Below are positions 16,482-24,111 of a DNA stretch of 34,053 nucleotides, one piece after another; positions within the stretch are counted from its first letter, which is position 1, and the number at the start of each line of letters is the position of its first letter. The notes beneath the pieces were generated by a model. It did not search any database. It saw only the letters and a program-made list of their open reading frames with translations, and was not told the origin of the DNA. The position numbers and the translations under genes were made by a program. Origin of the DNA: Streptomyces beijiangensis (GTDB taxonomy: Bacteria > Actinomycetota > Actinomycetes > Streptomycetales > Streptomycetaceae); the NCBI RefSeq assembly GCF_017315755.1, contig NZ_JAFLRJ010000128.1, positions 1-34,053 on the forward strand. The letters run 5' to 3'.

Positions 16482-17585
16482 GTGTCGGAAGTTCCACGCG
16501 CTGGGACAGGTCCGGGGGAGCCGCTGCCCCCGCCCCTGACCGTCCTGCCGCCCACGACGCGCATGGCACCGATGCCGTCGCCGAAGCAACTCGTCCCGTT
16601 CTATGACCCGGACGAGTTCGAGGAGTTCGTCAAGGAGTGGGTTCCGGCACTCGAGGGGAAGTACACCCTCGTCGAGCGACACGGCGGCGCTGGCGACCAC
16701 GGCATCGACGTGGCCGGCTACCTGTCGCCGCAGCGGCTGGAGGGTGAGTGGCACAATTACCAGTGCAAGCGGTATGCCGCCGCGGTGACCTGGGCGACCG
16801 CAGCCCAGGAGATCCGCAAGATGTTCGTGGCCGCCGCGGCCGGGCACTTCACCGTCCCGTCTCGGTACGTCTTCGTAGCACCGAAGATCTCGCGCAGTCT
16901 GCCTCGGCTGTTCGCCACTCCCACCGGTTGCCGGGACAAATTCCTGGGGGAATTGGTCACGACCCGGGACAAGGTCGTGGCAGACCTTGATGCCGGCCAC
17001 CGGCAGAAGGTGTCGGACCTCGCCGCGGTCACCGATTTCGCCATCTTCGAGTGTGTCGACCTCGACGAGATGCTGGCGCTGCACAAGACAACCGCTCACT
17101 GGGCCGGCCGCTTCCCCTTCGCCCCACTCGACCGCGGCCCTGAGGCGCTGGTCCCTCCTGCGCAGCACGGTGAGCGGGAAACCCGCTACGTCCAGCACCT
17201 GCTGGATGTCTACCGGGAACGCTTCCCCGCTGCGATCAGCAGTCTGGAGCAGGTTGCTGAGGTGGCCGACGCGGACGATCACCTGAAGCGGCAGCGCGAG
17301 GCCTTCTACGCGGCCGAGTCGCTGCGCGTGTTCGCCCGCGATGCAACGACACCGGCCTACTTCGACCGAGTGTTGGAGGACGTGTACGACATCGTCGTGG
17401 AGGTGGCGGGGCGCTCCTATCCCGACGGCTGGGAGCGCGTCGGCGCCGTCACCAGCGTCGCCGGGACTGTTCAGCTCACCCCGACGATCCTGACGCCCTT
17501 CGTGGAAACAAAGGCCCGTAAAGGGGTATGCCATCACTTGGCGAACGAGGACCGTCTGATCTGGTGCCGGAAGGGGGACACGTGA
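16482..17585 (+). CDS. ABC-3C system protein with restriction-endonuclease-like N-domain
   Basis: A 367-residue protein, first gene of a three-gene operon. Residues 64-96 contain a Mrr-like PD-(D/E)XK pattern: VERHGGAGDHGIDVAGY with D76, then WHNYQCKRYA with Q94 and K96. Upstream FYDPDEFEEFVKEWVPAL supplies the first helix with E49. The C-terminal 150 residues (ERETRYVQHLLDVYRERFPA and FVETKARKGVCHHLANE) fit the conserved C-terminal part of ABC-three-component effector proteins. Such proteins are thought to cut or modify invading nucleic acid under control of the ABC ATPase; activity here is inferred. GTG at 16482 gives a Pro-rich leader; ATG 16563 or 16572 would also preserve the domain. The stop overlaps a GTG (GTGA) of the next frame. 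Confidence 0.78.
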   Translation: MSEVPRAGTGPGEPLPPPLTVLPPTTRMAPMPSPKQLVPFYDPDEFEEFVKEWVPALEGKYTLVERHGGAGDHGIDVAGYLSPQRLEGEWHNYQCKRYAAAVTWATAAQEIRKMFVAAAAGHFTVPSRYVFVAPKISRSLPRLFATPTGCRDKFLGELVTTRDKVVADLDAGHRQKVSDLAAVTDFAIFECVDLDEMLALHKTTAHWAGRFPFAPLDRGPEALVPPAQHGERETRYVQHLLDVYRERFPAAISSLEQVAEVADADDHLKRQREAFYAAESLRVFARDATTPAYFDRVLEDVYDIVVEVAGRSYPDGWERVGAVTSVAGTVQLTPTILTPFVETKARKGVCHHLANEDRLIWCRKGDT

Positions 17586-17691
17586 AGCCGCTGAACAGAC
17601 CGCTAGAGGTCGGGGACGAACGAGGACCGTCTGAACCGGTGCCGGGAGGGGGACACGTGAACCCGCTCAACAGCCCACTCGAAGTCGGGGT
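17542..17691 (+). repeat. 75-bp in-frame tandem duplication across the gene junction
   Basis: Copy 1 is 17542-17616, copy 2 is 17617-17691, about 65 of 75 positions identical by eye. Each copy contains the end of the upstream gene (codons for NEDRL..CR.GDT and stop), the ribosome site (GGAAGGGGG or GGGAGGGGG) and a GTG start followed by PLN.PLEVG codons. The duplication is 25 codons, so both starts are in the same frame. Confidence 0.9.
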
Positions 17692-18118
17692 GCGCGCCCT
17701 CGCGCTCTTGGCCGAGAGCCACCCTGAGCCATTGGACCTTGCGCAACTCGTCGCTCTCGATCATGTCCTCTTGCACAGCGGAGAGTTCAACGGCCCGCCG
17801 AGCCTGCACCCCAGTTTGCCGACTCGCGGCAGCGAACTCGGCATGAAGCGGTCCGTGTTGGAACAGGCGCTGCTGGTCCTGATCCGGGCCGGCCTGGCCG
17901 GTGTGGTGGACCAGCAAGACGGTCTGATGTACGTGGCCACCGATCGGGGACCGGTGTTCATCGACGTCCTCGAAGCGCCCTACGCCGAGTCGCTGCGTGA
18001 GCGCGCCGAGTGGGTAGTACACCATTATCCGCTGAAGGCAGACGCCCGCGGCGCGACGCAGCAGATCATCAGCCGTGCGTCCGCACCGTTCAGGCAGACA
18101 GAGGCAGGCTATGAATGA
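17657..18118 (+). CDS. ABC-3C system middle component
   Basis: A protein of about 153 residues starting V/MNPLNSPLEVGVRALALLAE, followed by LDLAQLVALDHVLLHSGEFN and GPPSLHPSLPTRGSELGMKR. This is the recognisable signature of the small winged-helix-like middle component (MC) that bridges effector and ATPase in ABC-three-component systems. I choose the GTG at 17657 because family proteins begin exactly at NPxNSPLEVG; the GTG at 17582 in the first repeat copy is in frame and would add 25 residues (VKPLNRPLEVGDERG...). Both have good ribosome sites. Its stop overlaps the ATPase start (ATGAATGA). No enzymatic motif is visible. Confidence 0.8.
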   Translation: MNPLNSPLEVGVRALALLAESHPEPLDLAQLVALDHVLLHSGEFNGPPSLHPSLPTRGSELGMKRSVLEQALLVLIRAGLAGVVDQQDGLMYVATDRGPVFIDVLEAPYAESLRERAEWVVHHYPLKADARGATQQIISRASAPFRQTEAGYE

Positions 18119-19952
18119 CCTACGCCTGCTCCACCTGACCTTTGCCGGGTCCGGAAAGACCACGGCAAGTGTGGAGTTCGACCCCGCGCTGACGGTGATC
18201 TACGGCGCCTCCGACACCGGCAAGTCGTTCATAGCCGAGTCCATCGATTACATGCTCGGCGGTGCCGAGCTGACTCTGGTTCCGGAAGCAGAGGGTTACA
18301 GCCAGATCCTGCTGGGCCTGGGCCTGCCGGACGGCACCGCGATCACACTGCTCCGCGCCCCGCGCACCAACCCTGTCTTCATCCATCACGGAGACTTCCG
18401 GTCTCTGATCACGCGGCCGCCGGACGGCCAGGTCACCGCCGGTCACACGGCACGCAGCAAGAACAGCCTGTCGCTGTACCTGCTGGGCCAGATGACGCTG
18501 CCCGAGCTGAGGATCCGTAAGAATGAAGCTGGCGCCACCCGGGCCCTGGCACTGAGCGACCTCGTACACCTGTCCGTGGTCCCCGAGACCCGCATGGTCG
18601 CTCCCCTGTCCCCGGTCCTGCCCTCGGCCGCCGCCAGCCGGAAGACCACGGCGGCCTCCGTAATGCGGCTGCTGCTGACCGGGGATGACGACCTGCATAT
18701 CGAGACCGGGCTGAACGCGGGTGAGCGGCGCGTCCAAAAGGGCAAGATCACCCTGCTCGATCAGATCATTCTCGACCTGCACGCCAAACTGACCACCAGT
18801 GAGAACGTCAGGGAACTCCGGGACCGCCAGGTGCGGCTGCAAGCCTCCATCGACGAGCACTCCACCACCTTGCGGGCCATCACTGACCGCCACCTGGCCG
18901 CCGTCACTGCCCGCATGCGCGACACCGAGGAACTGGCCGCCCTGGAAACACGCCTGGCGGAGGTCAGCGATCTCGTGCACCGGTTCCTGCTGCTGGAACA
19001 GCAGTACCGCTCCGACCTCGAACGCCTGGAGATGGTGACCGAGGCGGGAAGTCTGCTGGGTTACTTCCGTGTGGGTACCTGCGTATTCTGCGGTGCGGAG
19101 CCCGAACACCAGCACCCCGGCCACGGGGAGCAGGAGACCACCCAGCTACACATTGCAGTGCAGAGCGAATCCGCCAAGACCAGTGCCCTGCTCGCCGACC
19201 TTCTCCCCACGATCGAGGACCTGCGCGTCCAATTCGCTGAACTCACGGGCCGACGCGCGACATTGATCGGCAATACCGCCGTCCTGGACGTGGAGATCGC
19301 GTCGACGGTACAGCTCATGGCGCCCATGCGGGAACGCATGGAGGAGAACCTCAAGGCCAGATCGGCCATCGAACGCAACCTTGAACTCCACGCGCGAATC
19401 GACGAACTGGAAGAACGCCGGTCCCGACTGGACGGAGAGCGGGCCGGGCTCAAACACCGGCCTGCCGAGTACGTACCCACCCGCATTCTCGCCGGCTTCG
19501 ACGACACCCTGCGTAGCACGCTGGAGTCCTGGCAGGTTCCCTCCGTCCAGTTCGCTGAGTACGACCAGTACGCCCTGGACATCCGCGCTGGAGGGCGCCT
19601 GCGGGCCAGCCGAGGCAAAGGCGTGCGTTCTGTCCTGCACTCGGCGTTCACAGCCGCGCTGGCCCGCTACTGCCTCAGCAACTCCCGCCCGCACCCCGGG
19701 TTCATCGTGCTTGACTCACCGGTAGTCACCTATCGGGACCCCATCAGCGATCCTGTCGGCGAGGACGTCGACCTGACCTCCAACGTGGTGGATCACTTCT
19801 ACCGGGACATGCTCAGCTTCCCGGGGCAGGCCGTCATCATCGAAAACGGCGACCCGCCAACGGATGTGCTCTCCCAGGCCCACACCTACCGATTCGCCGG
19901 GTCGGGGGCAGACCGGGCCGGCTTCTTCCCCGCATCCGCCGCCAATGGCTGA
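18111..19952 (+). CDS. ABC-3C system Rad50/SMC-like ATPase
   Basis: A 613-residue ABC ATPase of the Rad50/SMC/RecN type, third gene of the operon. Walker A GASDTGKS at residues 32-39; a long coiled-coil arm from about 205 to 460, interrupted by CVFC (C324, C327) with EPEHQH just after, a zinc-hook-like or zinc-ribbon tip; Walker B FIVLDSP with D535 followed by VVTYRDP. The residue after LD is Ser rather than Glu, as in several SMC-like conflict ATPases, so hydrolysis may be slow. The family is proposed to sense DNA or RNA of invaders and license the associated nuclease. Start ATG at 18111 overlaps the MC stop; the frame upstream to 18075 is inside the MC gene. Confidence 0.85.
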   Translation: MNDLRLLHLTFAGSGKTTASVEFDPALTVIYGASDTGKSFIAESIDYMLGGAELTLVPEAEGYSQILLGLGLPDGTAITLLRAPRTNPVFIHHGDFRSLITRPPDGQVTAGHTARSKNSLSLYLLGQMTLPELRIRKNEAGATRALALSDLVHLSVVPETRMVAPLSPVLPSAAASRKTTAASVMRLLLTGDDDLHIETGLNAGERRVQKGKITLLDQIILDLHAKLTTSENVRELRDRQVRLQASIDEHSTTLRAITDRHLAAVTARMRDTEELAALETRLAEVSDLVHRFLLLEQQYRSDLERLEMVTEAGSLLGYFRVGTCVFCGAEPEHQHPGHGEQETTQLHIAVQSESAKTSALLADLLPTIEDLRVQFAELTGRRATLIGNTAVLDVEIASTVQLMAPMRERMEENLKARSAIERNLELHARIDELEERRSRLDGERAGLKHRPAEYVPTRILAGFDDTLRSTLESWQVPSVQFAEYDQYALDIRAGGRLRASRGKGVRSVLHSAFTAALARYCLSNSRPHPGFIVLDSPVVTYRDPISDPVGEDVDLTSNVVDHFYRDMLSFPGQAVIIENGDPPTDVLSQAHTYRFAGSGADRAGFFPASAANG

Positions 19953-20097
19953 GGCAGCAGCCACCTTCAGGGCAAAGGCCGCGATCCTCTGTGCGCGACC
20001 GACCCTTGCTCGCTATGGGCGTCGTGGCGCCTCCGTTGCCAGTACTGCCGCGCATGGAGCGGGGCCTGAAGCGCATTTGACGGCAGAGGATAGTACG

Positions 20098-20425
20098 CTC
20101 CCTCAGCTGACGAGCCCGTCGGCACCTCTGCGGACCTGGGCGGCCTGGGCCAACGAGGCCGGGCTGTCAGTGCCTGCGGGTTGGATGCCCCACATGTCCA
20201 GGAGTACTCCGCCAGATCAGGCCGTGAAGTTCATACGCAGCCAGGGGTTCGAGCCGCTCGAATCGTACTCGGAGGCAACACGAAGTGACGGTGCCGCTGT
20301 CTGAAGTGCAGAATCGAGCCGCCCAAGCGGGACGGCGTCGTCCGCAAGGGGCATGGCTGCCCTGCTGGCGCGGGCCAGGGCGTCACCGCCATCCCTCCAC
20401 ACTGGCTCTGGCTACGGGATTGACA
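20098..20425 (+). pseudogene. Treble-clef zinc-finger type protein, broken by a frameshift
   Basis: One frame reads LRTWAAWANEAGLSVPAGWM and QAVKFIRSQGFEPLESYSEA, ending at a stop at 20304. From about 20289 a second frame continues RCRCLKCRIEPPKRDGVVRK and GHGCPAG. In Streptomyces proteins of this sort the text runs FEPLE.Y....PW.CRC..CG....P.....RRGHGGC..C, so the two halves belong to one gene with an indel near 20285. The exact N-terminus is not known. Function of the family is unclear; treble-clef repeats occur in restriction-linked and homing-type proteins. Confidence 0.55.
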
Positions 20426-20780
20426 GCGCCGCTACCTCGCCCTGGTCGACCACTTCGGCATCCGAGAGCCGGGGTAGCGCGCCTGCCGCGCCAGCAGGCA
20501 GGATCTGCTGGATGGCCGAAAGGTCCCGGGGCCCGAGATGGACGTTGAGGCGGGAGATGTCGATGCCGGTATCGGCCGCATACTTCGCGGCCCGCTGCTG
20601 GTAGCTGTCGGCCTGGCCGAATGCAGTGAGGAAGACGACCTTGCCGAAAGTCATGCCCGGGTAGATCCGCACCGATTTCGCGGCGCAGATCTCCAGCGTC
20701 CAACGGATCGCAGGGCCCTGGTTTCCAAGCGGCGCGGAGACGTGGACCGAGATGCCCAGGGCGCCGGACAACCCCGACAC
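20412..20780 (-). pseudogene. dCTP deaminase/dUTPase-like C-terminal fragment
   Basis: The 122-residue frame contains NQGPAIRWTLEICAAKSVRI, YPGMTFGKVVFLTAFG, then ADSYQQRAAKYAADTG. This is the C-terminal half of the dCTP-deaminase/dUTPase fold (the G.....LE......I.PGM..G...F........Y....KY pattern). The catalytic N-terminal half of a full enzyme (about 190 residues) is absent: the GTG at 20780 is preceded by non-matching sequence. It could be a truncated nucleotide-depletion defence gene or a remnant of a regulator of this fold. No Shine-Dalgarno is convincing. Confidence 0.55.
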
Positions 20781-20812
20781 CTACGGAACTTAACTAAGCC
20801 CTGCTGCAAGGT

Positions 20813-20831
20813 GCCCCCAGCGAAAGGGGGC
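20813..20831. terminator. Short GC hairpin
   Basis: GCCCCC (20813-20818) pairs with GGGGGC (20826-20831) around a 7-nt loop AGCGAAA. It lies between two minus-strand genes, downstream of the stop of the hypothetical gene at 20864, and may terminate that operon. The stem is short. Confidence 0.4.
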
Positions 20832-20863
20832 CGAGCGGGATCGCCGACACGGATCATGGGGCT

Positions 20864-21403
20864 CTACCCACTACTGCCATCCTTCGAGTCTCTGGGAATG
20901 CAAACCCATGAGCCTGCTCCTGAATAGCCTGAGTAACGCACTAGCGCTGGAGTGCCTGAGTGCGTTGGATTCGAAACAGAGAGTTCGAGGTGCCTGTCCC
21001 GGATGCCGCTCCGAGGGTCGCCAGTCCGCTCAACGACTTGAATCGCGATTGGGTTGGCGATGGGGAAGCAATTGGGCCTGATCTTATCGAGAGTGATGAC
21101 GAGTTCATCACAGGACGGAGGAATGGTGAAATCATATTCAGTTTCGCAAATAAATCTGGTGAACGGCCCTGCGTGATAGGTCGTTATGGACCATCGGCTA
21201 TCGCTCATGTGCCAGCTCATGAGATCTTCATAGTATGTTAGGTCGCTGTCGCCCGGGCCTGTCGGAACGCGAATCTCCAGCAGATTGCACCGAACAGGCT
21301 CATCGCCTCGGTTAGCGACGGCAAGGCGGAGCATAAGCTCGCCATTTGCGTCTATCTGATGGGTCAATTGGTACGTGAAAAGGGTGCTGGCGGCATCCCT
21401 CAT
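20864..21403 (-). CDS. Hypothetical protein, probably beta-sandwich
   Basis: A 179-residue protein I do not recognise. It has alternating hydrophobic strands (GELMLRLAVANRGDEPVRCN, then LLEIRVPTGPGDSDLT) and Gly/Pro turns; no signal peptide or membrane segment. The opening LTHQIDANGELMLRLAVANR looks like an Ig-like or lipid-/ligand-binding sandwich. ATG at 21403 has a strong GGAGGAG about 6 nt upstream, so it is a real gene. It lies 126 bp downstream of the oxidoreductase on the same strand, a likely two-gene operon. Composition is AT-richer than the tns and ABC-3C regions, as for the whole block to 26413. Confidence 0.65.
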   Translation of the reverse strand: MRDAASTLFTYQLTHQIDANGELMLRLAVANRGDEPVRCNLLEIRVPTGPGDSDLTYYEDLMSWHMSDSRWSITTYHAGPFTRFICETEYDFTIPPSCDELVITLDKIRPNCFPIANPIAIQVVERTGDPRSGIRDRHLELSVSNPTHSGTPALVRYSGYSGAGSWVCIPRDSKDGSSG

Positions 21404-21529
21404 GCGCGTTCTCCTCCAATAGGTCTAAGCGGAATAGTGAGGCCTTGAATGGGCATCTCATGGCGGCACCGGAGCTTTGGGCCTTTGGCAAGAGGTGAGG
21501 CTGTCATTAATGGGAAGGTGTCCACATTC

Positions 21530-22438
21530 TCAGTGCTGTCTACGCAGCATCTCAAGCGCCTGAGTAAGGCCAGCTCCCCGTGCCAGACCGCAATACAAAG
21601 GCTGGCTACCTGACCGGATGGCACGGGCCATGTCCTCGTAGACAAGCTGTCGAAACTGCTGCGGGCTGGGTGTAGGTATCGACCACGTAGACGAGTCGGT
21701 CTCCACGCGTACCGCCTCGTGGTCGACTGTCAAAACTTGCTGGAGGCCTATGACTTCAAGTCGCGCCACTGCGAGAGACGAACTCACCGTACTGGCCAGA
21801 GCTAGCTGAGCCCCAGACTCGAAGTGAATGGTGCCAGTTGCGGATCCTCGTTCGGCGTCAGAGAAGTGAACGCCGGTTGGGCGCCCCAACAGGTTGATGG
21901 CGAGATCAAGGTATGGCGCTAGCGACCTAATAACAGCTCGCCTCTTCCAGCGACCCTCCAGTGCGCTCCAGGAGCGGACACGGAAGTCCTCGCTAGGTAG
22001 GAATCCAGAGACGGTGACTGAGCCACACGCATCTCCAGTCCACGCGAGGCTATCAAGCGCCAAGTTGCTGTCGCTGAGCAGCATTCTCAGGGAACTTTGA
22101 GTGCCGATTGCTGCGCCCCCAACCTCTGCTGCCTCGATGAGTTCTTCCAGCTCAGCAGATGACAGAGGGGGCGGTTCCTCTATGAGAACTGCAATTCCTT
22201 TGGCTAGAGCGGCACGCACAAGCTCGACTCGCAACTCTGAACCGGAACAGAGCACAAGCAAGTCGACAGCTCGCTGTTCTATCAGGTTGTCGCACCTGTA
22301 CTGACTGCCTGGTTTCGCCCGGATTGCGTCGGAGAGATCCAGCACGGAGTGGACCTCGAACCCACCCGCGATCCTCAGGCTGCTGGCGGCATAGAGCGCA
22401 GCAGGCCCCACGCCGACCACCCCTACCTTGATCGGCAC
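21530..22438 (-). CDS. Gfo/Idh/MocA-family oxidoreductase
   Basis: A 302-residue NAD(P)-dependent dehydrogenase. The Rossmann motif VGVVGVGPAALYAASSLRIA is at residues 5-24, followed by VDLLVLCSGSELRVELVRAA and AKGIAVLIEEPPPLS, which matches the family's EKP.. segment (here EEP, with Glu in place of the usual catalytic-site Lys). The C-terminal beta-sheet domain follows, with the SGAQLALASTVSSS strand. The EKP to EEP change could lower classical dehydrogenase activity; many secondary-metabolism members vary there. The protein is shorter than typical members (330-400). GTG at 22438 with GGAGGAGAGG about 8 nt upstream. It diverges from the synthetase-like gene at 22728, suggesting joint control from the 289-bp gap. 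Substrate unknown. Confidence 0.8.
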   Translation of the reverse strand: MPIKVGVVGVGPAALYAASSLRIAGGFEVHSVLDLSDAIRAKPGSQYRCDNLIEQRAVDLLVLCSGSELRVELVRAALAKGIAVLIEEPPPLSSAELEELIEAAEVGGAAIGTQSSLRMLLSDSNLALDSLAWTGDACGSVTVSGFLPSEDFRVRSWSALEGRWKRRAVIRSLAPYLDLAINLLGRPTGVHFSDAERGSATGTIHFESGAQLALASTVSSSLAVARLEVIGLQQVLTVDHEAVRVETDSSTWSIPTPSPQQFRQLVYEDMARAIRSGSQPLYCGLARGAGLTQALEMLRRQH

Positions 22439-22574
22439 GGTGTTGCCTCTCCTCCGGACGACTCGGCGTCAGATTCAAACAGGGAACAGGGATTCGCTAA
22501 TCCCGGTAGGGAAACACCTTAGCCCGCTGTCAGTCGAGGCGAAAGATCCAGGGGGAGTTAGTTCGTCTCACATA

Positions 22575-22658
22575 ATGAGAACAGGTGCAGCCTTGGCGGT
22601 ATTAGGACATGGCCGCTCTTCGCATTGGCTGGACCTAGACACGCTCGAGTTGGCTTGA
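22575..22658 (+). CDS. Possible 27-residue peptide upstream of the synthetase-like gene
   Basis: An ATG-initiated frame encodes MRTGAALAVLGHGRSSHWLD, ending LDTLELA. A GGGGGAG stretch lies about 20 nt upstream, too far for a good ribosome site. It could be a leader peptide, a small precursor peptide or chance. The rest of the 22439-22727 divergent gap holds no other gene; promoters for both flanking genes must lie in it. Confidence 0.22.
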   Translation: MRTGAALAVLGHGRSSHWLDLDTLELA

Positions 22659-22727
22659 GCAGACTAAGTACTCAGATACAGCGAGGGGAACTCTCTCCTA
22701 TCTTCACCTCGCATGAAGGAGCTATTA

Positions 22728-23747
22728 ATGATGCCGGAGATCACCGCGCCGCGTTCTTGGACGGTCCCCGAGAAGCATTACATTTCGGTCCTTGAGTCGC
22801 CTTGGTATCGAAACCTGACTCAACTCCAGGATATTATCGCTCATCGGACAACCGATTTTTGGACAAGGCGTGGTGCACGCTTTCTGCACCTCCCCATCAC
22901 TACTGGTTCAATCTCTAGCCCCATGGGGCGCGGGAGCGATAGCAGTCCTGTCCAGGTAAACCTGGAAGGGGTTCCTACCTACTTGGCGGACTCGATGCAG
23001 TTCATGCTCGAGTTTGGCTGCCGGCTGACGCCAGACGGTGCCTACTACCTCATGCCTTCTTTCCGCGGAGAGCCTGCGGACGAGACCCACCTGTGCCAGT
23101 TCTTCCACAGTGAAGCCGAAATCATTGGTGGCCTTGACGATGTCATCCAAGCAGTCGAGGACTACCTGAGGCATCTGGCATCGGGACTGTTGGAGTACGG
23201 GCGGGATGCGCTCATTAGCGTTGCCGGCTCAGTTGAGCACGTCGAGGCGCTGGCCTCTTCGGGCCCCCTGCCGCGCATCACGTTCGAACAGGCGGTTGAG
23301 CAGCTGGGCGAGGATCCGGCGCTGGTCAAGTCGCTGGAACCGCAGTGCCGTAGCCTCACGCGAGCAGGCGAGCGCGCTCTCATGGACCTGTACGGCGGGT
23401 ATGTGTGGGTAACGCACCCTGACCACCTCAGTGTCCCCTTCTATCAAGCGTTCGATGAGAAGGATGAGTCCAAGGCGCTTGCTGCTGATCTCCTCTTTGG
23501 TATCGGAGAAACGGTCGGAGCGGGCGAACGGCACGCCAACGGCGGCGACCTGGCCAGGGCGCTGGAACTGCACGATGTGGAGGCCGAAGCCTACGAGTGG
23601 TACTCGACGATGAAGTACCGGCATCCCCAGCGCACGGCTGGCTTCGGCCTCGGAGTCGAGCGCTTCCTTCTTTGGGCGACCAAGCATGACGATATTCGCG
23701 ACCTGGCGCTCCTCCTCCGCTTCAATGGGACGAACATCCTGCCCTAG
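22728..23747 (+). CDS. Class II synthetase-like enzyme without tRNA-binding domain (AsnA/AS-AR type)
   Basis: A 339-residue class IIb aminoacyl-tRNA-synthetase catalytic core resembling AsnRS/AspRS. Motif 2 is SFRGEPADETHLCQFFHSEA at residues 111-130 (compare FR.E....RHL.EF...E.E) and motif 3 is GFGLGVERFLLW at about 305-316. The N-terminal OB-fold anticodon domain is missing, as in the archaeal asparagine synthetase A paralogue (AS-AR) and other stand-alone cores that adenylate an amino acid for amidation or amide-bond formation. The substrate is not shown by the sequence. The first ATG at 22713 would place the ribosome site inside the gene: AAGGAG at 22716-22721 sits 6 nt before ATG 22728, which is therefore the start. 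The next plus-strand gene encodes HisRS. Confidence 0.82.
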   Translation: MMPEITAPRSWTVPEKHYISVLESPWYRNLTQLQDIIAHRTTDFWTRRGARFLHLPITTGSISSPMGRGSDSSPVQVNLEGVPTYLADSMQFMLEFGCRLTPDGAYYLMPSFRGEPADETHLCQFFHSEAEIIGGLDDVIQAVEDYLRHLASGLLEYGRDALISVAGSVEHVEALASSGPLPRITFEQAVEQLGEDPALVKSLEPQCRSLTRAGERALMDLYGGYVWVTHPDHLSVPFYQAFDEKDESKALAADLLFGIGETVGAGERHANGGDLARALELHDVEAEAYEWYSTMKYRHPQRTAGFGLGVERFLLWATKHDDIRDLALLLRFNGTNILP

Positions 23748-23795
23748 GGCTAACCGGACAGTGGGGATGCGGACGAGGATCAGGCCCGAATGGGC

Positions 23796-23811
23796 AGGTG
23801 CGGATGCACCT
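23796..23811. terminator. Short hairpin after the synthetase-like gene
   Basis: AGGTGC (23796-23801) and GCACCT (23806-23811) pair perfectly around the tetraloop GGAT, about 50 bp after the stop. No T-run. A weak terminator or pause site is possible. Confidence 0.35.
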
Positions 23812-23895
23812 CACGTCCGGTCTCAATGCGTCCGTGCTGCTCTAGCGCGTGGTCACTCTGACGTGACCTGTAGGCTCGAAGGCGGCTAGGCGTAG

Positions 23896-24111
23896 CTGAG
23901 TTGGCGTGTCGGAGAGCTGTGCCGGGACGAAGTCATTGCCTTCTCAAGGCGCTCAATCGAGGAGTGCAGCGCCGCGGGAGACGATGCAGCGGGCAACTTC
24001 TGCGTCACCACTGTCCAGTTGGCGAACACCGGCCCTACAGCTCTTCTCTCCAAGACTATGATCCGTAACACCTATCCTGACCACGCCCGAGAGAGTAGGC
24101 GTCACCAATGA
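23896..24111 (+). other. Open frame without start codon, its stop overlapping the hisS2 start
   Basis: After a TAG at 23893-23895 a frame stays open for 71 codons: LCRDEVIAFSRRSIEECSAA, then AGNFCVTTVQLANTGPTALL, then MIRNTYPDHARESRRHQ. Its TGA overlaps the hisS2 ATG (ATGA), as for a coupled gene. Yet there is no ATG, GTG or TTG before the TTG and ATG deep inside it, so it may be the end of a degraded gene or have a start in another frame. A 61-residue frame on the opposite strand (24071-23886) overlaps it. I cannot decide which, if either, is real. The remaining bases from 23748 hold nothing else. Confidence 0.3.

Noticed and set aside
20651..20857. A 68-codon minus-strand frame (VGDPARPPFAGGTLQQGLVK...) as a separate gene or intron part.
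   Set aside because: No family could be named, it overlaps the dCTP-deaminase-like frame, and it may be a fragment of an unknown repeat.
23748..24107. A T-box riboswitch before hisS2.
   Set aside because: No convincing T-box sequence or specifier structure; T-boxes in actinobacteria are mainly known for ileS.
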